Source: Oscillospiraceae bacterium
GTDB lineage: Bacteria; Bacillota; Clostridia; Oscillospirales; Oscillospiraceae
Reading direction: 5' to 3'
DNA: 43,997 nucleotides
Assembly (NCBI GenBank): GCA_015067725.1
Contig: SVLX01000018.1
Span: forward strand, 1-43,997
Position numbers and translations under genes: made by a program. Positions within the stretch are counted from its first letter, which is position 1. Each line of letters starts with the position of its first letter. Below, one piece after another: positions 22,456 to 30,113 of the stretch. The notes below the pieces were generated by a model. It ran no database searches, had not been told where the DNA came from, and saw only the letters and a program-made list of their open reading frames with translations.

Positions 22456-24825
22456 ATGTATCAAGTCACCAAACGGGACGGACGCACCGTCGAATTTAAC
22501 ATCACCCGTATCGCCAACGCCATCACCAAGGCTTTTGAAGCCACCGAAGCACCCTACAATCCGGATATCATCAATATGCTGTCTTTGCAGGTGACCTCCG
22601 ACTATGTCGGCAAGATTCGCCAGGATAAAATCGGCGTGGAGGCCATTCAGGACAGCGTGGAAGCTGTCTTGCAGCGGGCAGGCTACGCCGATGTGGCCAA
22701 AGCCTACATTCTCTACCGGAAGAACCGGGAAAAGCTGCGCCACATGAGCTCCACCATTCTGGACTACAAGGGTCTGGTGGACGGCTACCTGAAGGTGGCT
22801 GACTGGCGGGTCAAGGAGAACTCCACCGTCACCTATTCCGTGGGCGGACTGATTCTCTCCAACTCCGGCGCCATTACCGCCAACTATTGGCTCAGCGAGA
22901 TCTATGACGAGGAAATTGCCGCCGCCCACCGCAATGCCGATATGCACCTGCACGATTTGTCCATGCTCACCGGCTACTGCGCCGGCTGGAGCTTAAAGCA
23001 GCTCATTCAGGAGGGTCTGGGCGGTGTCACCGGGAAGATTACCAGCGCGCCTGCCAAGCATCTGGCTACGCTCTGCAATCAGATGGTCAACTTCCTGGGC
23101 ATTATGCAGAACGAATGGGCCGGCGCACAGGCCTTCTCCAGCTTTGATACTTATCTCGCACCCTTTGTCAAGGCCGACAAGCTCAGCTATACCGAGGTCA
23201 AACATTGCATTGAGAGCTTCATCTATGGCGTGAATACCCCCAGCCGTTGGGGCACGCAGGCGCCCTTCTCCAACATCACCCTGGACTGGACCGTCCCGGC
23301 TGACCTGGCTGACCAGCCCTGTATCGTGGGTGGCAAGCCCCAGGATTTCACCTATGGCGACTGCAAGGAAGAAATGGACATGATCAACCGGGCCTTCATC
23401 GAGGTCATGATTGAGGGCGATGCCAATGGCCGTGGTTTCCAGTATCCCATCCCCACCTATTCCATCACCCGGGACTTCGATTGGAGCGACACCCTGAACA
23501 ATCAGCTTTTGTTCACCATGACCGCCAAGTATGGCACCCCTTACTTCTCCAACTACATCAACTCCGATATGGAGCCCTCTGATGTTCGCAGTATGTGTTG
23601 CCGCCTCCGTCTGGATCTGCGGGAACTGCGGAAGAAGAGCGGCGGCTTCTTCGGCAGTGGTGAGTCCACCGGCTCTATCGGCGTGGTCACCATCAACCTG
23701 CCCCGGATTGCCTATCTGGCCAAGGACGAGACGGAGTTCTTTGCCCGGCTGAACAAGCTGATGGACATTGCCGCCCGGAGTCTGAAAATCAAGCGGGACA
23801 CCGTCACCAAACTGATGCTGGAGGGTCTGTACCCCTATACCCGCCGGTACCTGGGCACCTTCGCCAACCACTTCTCCACCATCGGCCTGGTGGGCATGAA
23901 CGAGGCCGGGCTCAATGCCTGCTGGATTGGCAAGGATTTGACCCACCCCGAGGCACAGGACTTTGCTGTCCGGGTGCTGAACCATATGCGTGAGCGGCTC
24001 AGTGACTATCAGGAGCTCTATGGCGATTTGTACAATCTGGAGGCCACCCCTGCTGAGTCTACCTCTTTCCGTCTGGCCAAGCACGACAAGGAGCGCTATC
24101 CCAGCATCATCACCGCCCATGAAGGCGCTACCCCTTATTACACCAATTCCAGCCATCTGCCGGTGGGCTACACCGAAGATGTCTTTGAAGCACTGGACAT
24201 TCAGGACAAACTGCAGCCTCTGTATACCAGCGGCACGGTCTTCCATACCTTCCTGGGTGAGAAACTACCCAACTGGAAGTCGGCCGCAAATCTGGTGCGG
24301 AAGATTGCAGAGAATTATGAGCTGCCCTATTATACCCTGTCTCCCACCTATTCCGTCTGTGCCGACCACGGCTACCTCAGTGGTGAGCAGTACATCTGCC
24401 CCATCTGCGGACGGAAGACCGAGGTCTATAGCCGCATCACCGGCTACTATCGCCCTGTGCAGAACTGGAATGACGGCAAGGCGCAGGAATTCAAGGACCG
24501 GAAGACCTATACCCCCCAGATTCCCGGTTTTGCCGCCGCGGAAAAGGCTGCCGGTGAAGAATCCCGTCAGGAAGAAGCACAGCCCGTGAGCGAAGACGCG
24601 GAATACTATCTCTTTGTCACCTCCACCTGCCCCAATTGCCGGATTGTCAAGCCTATGCTGGAAAAGGCCGGAATCGGTTATCAGGAGCGGAATGTGGCAG
24701 AGTATGCGGAGCTGGCCCGGGCTTATGGACTGAAGCAAGCTCCCTCTCTGGTGGTTATCCGTGGGGAGGAGACCAGAATCTATGTGGGCGTGGCCGAAAT
24801 CAAGGCCTACCTGAAAGGACAGTAA
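22456..24825 (+). CDS. nrdD: Anaerobic ribonucleoside-triphosphate reductase fused to a glutaredoxin-like domain
   Basis: Class III reductase that makes dNTPs without oxygen, 789 residues. An N-terminal ATP-cone (about 1-90; MYQVTKRDGRTVEFN) gives allosteric control by dATP/ATP. The catalytic barrel follows. The zinc and radical region near the C-terminus has SVCADHGY, CPIC at 648-651 and the glycyl radical site Gly663 in SRITGYYRP. After the usual end there is a charged linker (about 685-712) and a glutaredoxin-like domain (about 715-789) with FVTSTCPNC, Cys725 and Cys728, and the cis-proline segment QAPSLVV. Such a fused redoxin should deliver electrons, so the enzyme is probably of the redoxin-dependent class rather than the formate-dependent one. 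AAAGGAG precedes the ATG; trxB starts one base past the stop. Confidence 0.95.
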   Translation: MYQVTKRDGRTVEFNITRIANAITKAFEATEAPYNPDIINMLSLQVTSDYVGKIRQDKIGVEAIQDSVEAVLQRAGYADVAKAYILYRKNREKLRHMSSTILDYKGLVDGYLKVADWRVKENSTVTYSVGGLILSNSGAITANYWLSEIYDEEIAAAHRNADMHLHDLSMLTGYCAGWSLKQLIQEGLGGVTGKITSAPAKHLATLCNQMVNFLGIMQNEWAGAQAFSSFDTYLAPFVKADKLSYTEVKHCIESFIYGVNTPSRWGTQAPFSNITLDWTVPADLADQPCIVGGKPQDFTYGDCKEEMDMINRAFIEVMIEGDANGRGFQYPIPTYSITRDFDWSDTLNNQLLFTMTAKYGTPYFSNYINSDMEPSDVRSMCCRLRLDLRELRKKSGGFFGSGESTGSIGVVTINLPRIAYLAKDETEFFARLNKLMDIAARSLKIKRDTVTKLMLEGLYPYTRRYLGTFANHFSTIGLVGMNEAGLNACWIGKDLTHPEAQDFAVRVLNHMRERLSDYQELYGDLYNLEATPAESTSFRLAKHDKERYPSIITAHEGATPYYTNSSHLPVGYTEDVFEALDIQDKLQPLYTSGTVFHTFLGEKLPNWKSAANLVRKIAENYELPYYTLSPTYSVCADHGYLSGEQYICPICGRKTEVYSRITGYYRPVQNWNDGKAQEFKDRKTYTPQIPGFAAAEKAAGEESRQEEAQPVSEDAEYYLFVTSTCPNCRIVKPMLEKAGIGYQERNVAEYAELARAYGLKQAPSLVVIRGEETRIYVGVAEIKAYLKGQ

Positions 24826-24826
24826 G

Positions 24827-25729
24827 ATGACGGATATTCTCATCATTGGCGGTGGTCCTGCCGGTCTGACGGCGGCCATTTACGCTGGCAGAGCGGGTAA
24901 AACCGTCACCTTGTGCGAGAAAGAGGGCATGGGCGGCCAAATCACCCATGCCCATCTGGTCAGCAATTACCCCGGCATTCCCGAAGTCTCCGGCACGGAT
25001 TTGGGCGACCGGCTCTGTGCCCAGGCCATGGACATGGGCGCAGAGGTGGAATTCACCACCGTAACCAAGCTGACCCGGCAGGAGGACGGCACATTTCTGG
25101 CGCAGACCGAGGACGGAACTCTGCAGGCCCGGGCGGTGATTTTTGCCGGCGGTGCCAAACCCAGAACCCTTTCTCTGGAAGGGGAGGCCCAATTGGTGGG
25201 AAATGGCATCAGCTACTGCGCATTGTGTGACGGGGCATTCTTCTCCGGGCAGGATGTGGCAGTGGTGGGCGGCGGCAACAGTGCCCTGTCCGATGCGCTG
25301 TTCCTGTCTGGACTCTGCCGCACCGTGACCCTGATTCACCGCAGAGCGGATTTCCGGGCTGAGCCGGGTCTGGTGGAGCGGGCAAAGCAGACGGAGAATA
25401 TCCGCTTCCTCACCGGATGCACCGTAAAGACCCTCTATGGAGAGGACCATCTGGAACGGCTGACGCTGGAAAATGCCGAGGGCCTCAGTTGCACGCTGGA
25501 GGTCTCCGGGCTTTTCGTGGCACTGGGCAGAGTGCCGGACTGCGGACTGATTGCGGACTTCACCCGGCTGGACGAAAACGGCTATGCCATGTCGGCTGAG
25601 GACTGCGGGACGGATACCCCGGGGCTGTACGTTGCCGGTGACTGCCGCAGGAAGACGGTTCGCCAGCTCACTACGGCGGTGGCGGACGGGACCGTGGCGG
25701 CTACGGCGGCTTGCGGGTATTTGGGTTGA
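24827..25729 (+). CDS. trxB: Thioredoxin reductase-like flavoprotein
   Basis: Flavoprotein disulfide reductase of 300 residues with the TrxB plan: FAD-binding GGGPAGLTAA at 8-17, the redox pair Cys131-Cys134 in SYCALCDGAFF, an NAD(P)-binding VVGGGNSALSDALFL, and the C-terminal FAD segment LYVAGDCRRKTVRQLTTAVADG. The HRR basic pair after the second nucleotide loop (LIHRRADFR) suits NADPH. Because it starts one base after nrdD, whose tail is a redoxin, its natural partner is probably that fused domain; it may also serve free thioredoxin. Some clostridial homologues take electrons from ferredoxin, so the donor should be tested. Confidence 0.93.
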   Translation: MTDILIIGGGPAGLTAAIYAGRAGKTVTLCEKEGMGGQITHAHLVSNYPGIPEVSGTDLGDRLCAQAMDMGAEVEFTTVTKLTRQEDGTFLAQTEDGTLQARAVIFAGGAKPRTLSLEGEAQLVGNGISYCALCDGAFFSGQDVAVVGGGNSALSDALFLSGLCRTVTLIHRRADFRAEPGLVERAKQTENIRFLTGCTVKTLYGEDHLERLTLENAEGLSCTLEVSGLFVALGRVPDCGLIADFTRLDENGYAMSAEDCGTDTPGLYVAGDCRRKTVRQLTTAVADGTVAATAACGYLG

Positions 25730-25762
25730 CCGGATGCAACGTGAAGTATATCCATGACTTTG

Positions 25763-25793
25763 ACCGAACCTCCATTCTGGGGGTTCGGTTTTT
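25763..25793 (+). terminator. Terminator of the nrdG-nrdD-trxB operon
   Basis: ACCGAACC (25763-25770) pairs with GGTTCGGT (25782-25789), followed by a T-run to 25793. Confidence 0.9.
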
Positions 25794-25917
25794 CATCACA
25801 GCAGGCATGGCGTTTTTGCTGACCATGAAGAAAAGGGAACATCAACCTACAACCCAACCACCCAATAAACCGGCAGACATTTTTTCCCGCCAACCCAGAA
25901 AAAATTACAATTTCCTC

Positions 25918-25946
25918 TTGCTTCAAAAGCGCAATTGTGTTATAAT
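25918..25946 (+). promoter_or_regulatory. Promoter of the cytidylate-kinase-like gene
   Basis: -35 TTGCTT (25918-25923), 17-base spacer, -10 TATAAT (25941-25946). Confidence 0.75.
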
Positions 25947-25988
25947 GAACAAAAGGTAGCAATAGCTTCCGGAAATGGAGGGTAAAGT

Positions 25989-26582
25989 ATGGAACATTTT
26001 GTGGTCACCATTGCCAGACAGCACGGTTCCGGCGGACGGCTCGTGGGTGAGGCCCTGGCCAAGAAGCTGGGCATCACGTATTATGACAAGGAACTCATCT
26101 CCCTGACAGCCAAGAGGACGGGCTTTGCCGTGGACTTCGTCAAGGAAGTGGAGGAGAAGCAGACCTCCAGCTTCCTGTATAGTGTCTATGCGGCGGCAAC
26201 TGTGCCCTCTGTTTATGAGCAGGCACGAAACGCCCAGTTTACCGTCATCCGGGAACTGGCGGAGAAAGAGCCCTGTGTCATCGTCGGTCGTGCCGCTGAC
26301 TGCATCCTGCAGGGTCGTGTGCCCTGTGTCCGGGTCTTCGTTCAGGCGCCGCTGGAGGAGAGAATCGCCAGAGCTCAGGACGATTACCATGAGCCCATGG
26401 ATAATCCCGAGCGGGCTCTGCAGAAGAAGGATAAGTCCCGCGCCGCCTTCTACAATACTTATTCCGAGTATCCCTGGGGCGATGTGCGGAACTATGATCT
26501 GGTCATCAGCAGTACCATCGGTATTGAGCGCACCGCCGATGTGATTGCAGAGTTTGTCCGGGCTCGCTTTGATCTGAAGTAA
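25989..26582 (+). CDS. Cytidylate kinase-like protein
   Basis: A 197-residue P-loop protein of the cytidylate-kinase-like family. The N-terminal VVTIARQHGSGGRLVGEALAKKLG (5-28) is the modified phosphate loop, and YYDKELI follows. CVIVGRAADCIL resembles the strand of true Cmk carrying the GRD motif; here the sequence is GRAAD. A lid-like RIARAQ segment and an RAAFYNTYSE region follow. True Cmk (~225 residues) is needed for CMP phosphorylation, while this shorter family has no firmly assigned substrate, so kinase activity on nucleotides is inference. GGAGGGTAAAG precedes the ATG. Own promoter and terminator. Confidence 0.85.
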   Translation: MEHFVVTIARQHGSGGRLVGEALAKKLGITYYDKELISLTAKRTGFAVDFVKEVEEKQTSSFLYSVYAAATVPSVYEQARNAQFTVIRELAEKEPCVIVGRAADCILQGRVPCVRVFVQAPLEERIARAQDDYHEPMDNPERALQKKDKSRAAFYNTYSEYPWGDVRNYDLVISSTIGIERTADVIAEFVRARFDLK

Positions 26583-26593
26583 AATCCAATCTT

Positions 26594-26634
26594 TCCCCCT
26601 CTCCGGTTTTGCGGCTGGAGAGGGGGTTTTTCTT
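26594..26634 (+). terminator. Terminator after the cytidylate-kinase-like gene
   Basis: CCCCCTCTCC (26595-26604) pairs with GGAGAGGGGG (26617-26626), followed by TTTTT. Its T-run merges into the -35 of the next promoter. Confidence 0.92.
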
Positions 26635-26661
26635 GACATTTCCCCCTTTTTCTGCTATGAT
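26633..26661 (+). promoter_or_regulatory. Promoter of the AraC-family gene
   Basis: -35 TTGACA (26633-26638), 17-base spacer, -10 TATGAT (26656-26661). Strong match; a palindromic operator covers the start point. Confidence 0.88.
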
Positions 26662-26666
26662 ACCTG

Positions 26667-26688
26667 ATAGTTAGCGTATGCTAACTAT
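26667..26688 (+). promoter_or_regulatory. Palindromic operator, copy 1 (TTAGC-N4-GCTAA)
   Basis: ATAGTTAGC, GTAT, GCTAACTAT: perfect 9-base arms. It begins five bases after the -10 and covers the likely start point, the classical place for a repressor. The same core recurs at 31620-31633 and 37790-37803. Confidence 0.8.
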
Positions 26689-26714
26689 ATTCGGAAGATC
26701 AGGGAGTGGACTTG

Positions 26715-27698
26715 ATGGAAAGACCGGAACGGAATGCAACAGGCTGCGCAAATTGTGCCGGCGGCTGTAATGGCGGCTGTCACAATGTGGTGACGCTTCG
26801 CCCGCCCCAGAAAAAGACATATGACAACCATACCGGCGACGGTCAGATGCAGATATACCATGTCTTCCCCGGCATTGACCTGATTTATAATGATGTCCAC
26901 ATGGATTGCTGCGCCTTGGGTACAGTTCAGCAGGGAGACTGGATTGAGATTCACCATTGCCGGGAGGGGCGCATTGAGCAGGAATTGGGCGGGGAATTCT
27001 TTTATCTCATGCCCGGTGACCTGTCGGTGATGGTGCGCCAATCTCCTGCCGGGGAGTACCAATTTCCCTTGCGCCATTATCACGGCATTACCATTGCCAT
27101 TGACCTCAAGATTGCGCCAAAGTGCTTCTCCTGCATTCTGGAGGATGTCAATGTTCAGCCCGCGGCGGTGGCGGAGAAACTGTGTGGCAGTCGGGGATGC
27201 TTCATTCTGCGCAATGATGGGGCAGTGGAGCATATTTTTTCTGAACTGTATGCCATTGCGGAGTCCATCCGGCGGGGCTATCTGAAGCTGAAGGTGCTGG
27301 AACTGTTGCTGGTGTTAAGCACCATGGAGCCGGAGGCGGACCTCACTGCCCAAAAGACGCTTCCGGAGTCTCAGGTGCGGCTGGCCAAGGATGTGGCGGC
27401 CGTGCTGGGGGAGAGTATGGACAGGCATATTACCATTGCCGAGCTGGCTGACCGGTTCTATGTGTCCCAGTCTCAGCTCAAGCGGGCGTTTAAGGGGGTC
27501 TATGGTGTGCCGGTGTTCTCCTATATGCGCATTCAGAAGATGCAGGCGGCGGCACTGGAGCTGATTCACACGGACAGACCGGTATTGGAAATTGCCAGTG
27601 CGTATGGATATGACAACGGCAGTAAATTCGCCTCCGCTTTCCGGGAGATTATGGGAGAAACCCCGGGGGAATACCGGAGAGTACATGGCAAGACATAA
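26715..27698 (+). CDS. AraC-family transcription regulator with N-terminal Cys cluster
   Basis: A 327-residue regulator. The C-terminal 100 residues are a double helix-turn-helix of AraC type (ITIAELADRFYVSQSQLKRAFKGVYG, then LEIASAYGYDNGSKFASAFREIMGETPGEYRR). The middle (about 40-200) looks like a cupin-type sensor region. Unusual is the N-terminus with C11-x2-C14-x3-C18-x3-C22 then His (GCANCAGGC, GGCHN), which could bind metal or an iron-sulfur cluster. GGGAG at 26702-26706 favours the ATG at 26715 over a GTG at 26706. The promoter carries the TTAGC-N4-GCTAA palindrome, so the gene is probably under iron control itself. Clostridial relatives often neighbour iron-siderophore transporters (from memory); none is adjacent here. 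Confidence 0.85.
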   Translation: MERPERNATGCANCAGGCNGGCHNVVTLRPPQKKTYDNHTGDGQMQIYHVFPGIDLIYNDVHMDCCALGTVQQGDWIEIHHCREGRIEQELGGEFFYLMPGDLSVMVRQSPAGEYQFPLRHYHGITIAIDLKIAPKCFSCILEDVNVQPAAVAEKLCGSRGCFILRNDGAVEHIFSELYAIAESIRRGYLKLKVLELLLVLSTMEPEADLTAQKTLPESQVRLAKDVAAVLGESMDRHITIAELADRFYVSQSQLKRAFKGVYGVPVFSYMRIQKMQAAALELIHTDRPVLEIASAYGYDNGSKFASAFREIMGETPGEYRRVHGKT

Positions 27699-27702
27699 AT
27701 CC

Positions 27703-27730
27703 GACCCGCACCTCATTTAGGGTGCGGGTC
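27703..27730 (+). terminator. Hairpin after the AraC gene
   Basis: GACCCGCACC (27703-27712) pairs perfectly with GGTGCGGGTC (27721-27730). Only GTTGTGG follows, so it is a strong hairpin with a weak tail; it lies between convergent genes. Confidence 0.6.
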
Positions 27731-27788
27731 GTTGTGGTCAAGGAGATACTTGTTGCGGTGAAAGGAGGATTCAGGTGGAACAGAGGAC

Positions 27789-28442
27789 TTAATCCCGCAG
27801 GACTTCCCGCTGGGTCATGACGCCGGCGTCCATTTCGTGGAGGGTATCGCAGAGAATCCGGGTATCATCCGGGTTGTGGGAGGCAATTAAGATGGTCTTG
27901 CCCTGCTCTTTCAGACTGAGGAAAAGCTGGCGCATTTCCGCGACACCGTTCTTGTCCAGACCGTTCATGGGCTCATCCAGAATAATCAGCTCCGGGTCCT
28001 CCATGATGGCCTGAGCCAGCCCCAGACGCTGTCGCATACCCAGAGAGTATTTGCCCACGTGCTTTCTGCTGTCCGGGTCCAGTCCCACCAGCTTGATGGC
28101 GGCGCGGATCTTCTCTTTATCCGCTTTTCCGCTCAGCTCCATCAGGTAGTACAGATTCCGGTAGCCGGAGCAGTTGGGCAGGAATCCGGGGGTCTCAATG
28201 ATGGCACCCAGGCTCTTGGGCACTCGTTTTCCGTCGCCCATTTTTTCTCCCAGGACGGTGATTTCCCCGCTGGTTACCGGCATAAGCCCGGCGATACATT
28301 TGAACAGCACCGTCTTGCCGGAACCGTTGCGGCCGATGATGCCGTGAATCTTACCTTTCTCAAAGCTGACGGTGACATCCTTTACGGCCACGGTCTCTTT
28401 GAAGGATTTGGTTACGTTTTTGATTTCAATGGCGTATTCCAT
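27789..28442 (-). CDS. ABC transporter ATP-binding protein
   Basis: ATPase subunit of 217 residues. Walker A GRNGSGKT at 37-44, signature YSLGMRQRLGLAQ at 132-144, Walker B ELIILDEPMNGLD at 151-163, and the H-loop histidine at 189 (IASHN). The short form with FLPNCSGYRNLYYL after the Q-loop is typical of exporters related to bacitracin/lantibiotic immunity systems. The start at 28440-28442 has AAGGAG at 28450-28455; the longer open frame to 28511 runs into the upstream gene. Last gene of a four-gene unit: lipoprotein, permease, permease, ATPase. Only four bases separate it from the permease. Confidence 0.92.
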   Translation of the reverse strand: MEYAIEIKNVTKSFKETVAVKDVTVSFEKGKIHGIIGRNGSGKTVLFKCIAGLMPVTSGEITVLGEKMGDGKRVPKSLGAIIETPGFLPNCSGYRNLYYLMELSGKADKEKIRAAIKLVGLDPDSRKHVGKYSLGMRQRLGLAQAIMEDPELIILDEPMNGLDKNGVAEMRQLFLSLKEQGKTILIASHNPDDTRILCDTLHEMDAGVMTQREVLRD

Positions 28443-28446
28443 GATG

Positions 28447-29298
28447 TCACTCCTTATACATATCCAAGCTGTGTTTGTGGATGTTTCGCAGGGCGAAAAC
28501 GGCAAAGCCAACGATTAAGATGAGCAACATCGTGATACAATACCAAAGAGGCGGTTGTCCAACGGCGGTATCGCCGGTTTTGGCCAAGTCCATCCAGCTC
28601 AGCGGGGAGATGTACACCAGGCGTTTGACATAACCCTTACTGCCGGCATACTGAGCCACCGTTAGTGAGAAAAACAGCATTGCAGCGGAAATTCCAATGC
28701 CCAGCCCCCGTTTGCTCCACAAGTTGCATACCAATACCAACTCGCCCAGGAAAAGACCGACTAAAAACTGCATAAGTAATGCCCAAAGGGTAGCACCCAT
28801 ACCGGTCATATTTTTCAGCGCATAACCGATAATGGTATATTGTGGTGTAACAGAATATGCTTCCGGATAACGACTTGCGGTTTGGATTGCAGCACCCCAC
28901 TGGGTAGTCCAATCTACTTCCGGTAACAGAGCAACAACACTCAAAACCCAAGTCAACAAGGTCACCAGTGCGCTGAGGACGGCCAGATACAGGATTTGCC
29001 CGGCCAACCAATTGATTTTGCCTGAGCGCAACAGAACAAACTGCTGCTGCCTGCTTAGAAAAGGCGCGTCACAGATGAGCAAAAGATAGGCCATCATGAA
29101 GAACATATACCAGTTCTGATGTCGTACCAGACCGACCAGAAGCCAGGGAGCCACCTTTAAGCCTGAGGCAATGGCAAATTCCTTATAGGGATGAATGTAT
29201 CGCCAAGTGTGAATGACAAAATAGACGAAAACCAGGAGATATTTTGGCTGTATGCGCAACTGCATCAAATTCAACTTGCAACAGTTTAGAATCTTCAT
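28447..29298 (-). CDS. ABC transporter permease (second)
   Basis: A 283-residue integral membrane protein with about six hydrophobic segments (for example YLLVFVYFVIH, WYMFFMMAYLLLI, ILYLAVLSALVTLLTWVLSVVALL, LWYCITMLLILIVGFAVFAL). No named family motif was recognised; its position between a second permease and an ATPase assigns it to the exporter. It starts four bases after the stop of the first permease, and the ribosome site (AGAGGCGGTG) lies within that gene's end. ATG at 29296-29298; an internal ATG at residue 12 is an alternative. Confidence 0.8.
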   Translation of the reverse strand: MKILNCCKLNLMQLRIQPKYLLVFVYFVIHTWRYIHPYKEFAIASGLKVAPWLLVGLVRHQNWYMFFMMAYLLLICDAPFLSRQQQFVLLRSGKINWLAGQILYLAVLSALVTLLTWVLSVVALLPEVDWTTQWGAAIQTASRYPEAYSVTPQYTIIGYALKNMTGMGATLWALLMQFLVGLFLGELVLVCNLWSKRGLGIGISAAMLFFSLTVAQYAGSKGYVKRLVYISPLSWMDLAKTGDTAVGQPPLWYCITMLLILIVGFAVFALRNIHKHSLDMYKE

Positions 29299-29302
29299 GG
29301 AA

Positions 29303-30073
29303 TCACCGCCTCTTTTTTACTCGCCCATAGAATAAGAGCCCGAAGACACAAATGAGCGATATCATTACGCAGAACATATACCAGAATGACTTTACCTGAT
29401 CTCCATAACGATGCCCAAAAATGACCAGTGAAATTTCTTTTCCGGGCAAACCCCAAACAGTTGTAATTAGATTGAACAGCTCATACAGCAGGTAAGGCAG
29501 GAAGATAATGACATAGGCATTTTTAACCAAGGTGGATGTAGCCAGCGACATACTGGCAACCATTGCACAGACCATACCGGTGTGGACATAGCGCAACAGG
29601 AGGAACAATCCTGTTTTTCCGCTGTGGGCCAGTGCCATATATGTGCTGAATTGGGACATAAAATCGGGCACGGTATTTTCCAGCGGCAAAAGCACCAGAA
29701 GTATGGTGAACAGTCCGTCTGCCAGGATACCAGCCAGAAAGGCAGATATTGCCACTGAAATAATCTTGCCTGTACAGTAAACGCCAACACCGACACGCCT
29801 GACTGCTTGGACAAAGAATCCGCTGTCATTGTCCAGACAATAACTCCAGGAATAACAAATCGTGCCGAGAAAAAGAATCATGCTGGGTATGCCCTCGCGA
29901 TGTGCCAGCGCCAACTCGTACTGCCAGCAGTGTAATGTGGCACCCTGAAATACATACTGCGGAAAGAATTCCAGGAGTTGCATAAAGAATAACAAGGCGG
30001 CGGTTAGAACGAAACTGCCGGAAAGCAGACTTCTTCGTAAATCCACTTTCAGCGTACGAAATAGAGCATTCAT
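29303..30073 (-). CDS. ABC transporter permease (first)
   Basis: A 256-residue integral membrane protein with about six hydrophobic segments (FVLTAALLFFMQLLEFF, ISVAISAFLAGILADGLFTILLVLL, NAYVIIFLPYLLYELFNLI, FWYMFCVMISLICVFGLLFYG) and a basic C-terminus (RVKKRR). No catalytic motif, as expected for a permease of the ABC-2 kind. GAGGAAG precedes the ATG at 30071-30073. With the next gene it probably forms a two-permease exporter or lipoprotein/peptide-handling complex; the substrate is unknown. Confidence 0.8.
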   Translation of the reverse strand: MNALFRTLKVDLRRSLLSGSFVLTAALLFFMQLLEFFPQYVFQGATLHCWQYELALAHREGIPSMILFLGTICYSWSYCLDNDSGFFVQAVRRVGVGVYCTGKIISVAISAFLAGILADGLFTILLVLLPLENTVPDFMSQFSTYMALAHSGKTGLFLLLRYVHTGMVCAMVASMSLATSTLVKNAYVIIFLPYLLYELFNLITTVWGLPGKEISLVIFGHRYGDQVKSFWYMFCVMISLICVFGLLFYGRVKKRR

Positions 30074-30091
30074 AAACTTCCTCGGTTGTCC

Positions 30092-30113
30092 TTGATTTCT
30101 GCGCCGAAATCAA
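30092..30113 (-). other. Stem-loop at the lipoprotein/permease junction
   Basis: TTGATTTC (30092-30099) pairs perfectly with GAAATCAA (30106-30113) and overlaps the lipoprotein stop codon. No T-run follows. It may protect or process the mRNA and set different expression of the lipoprotein and the transporter. Confidence 0.4.
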
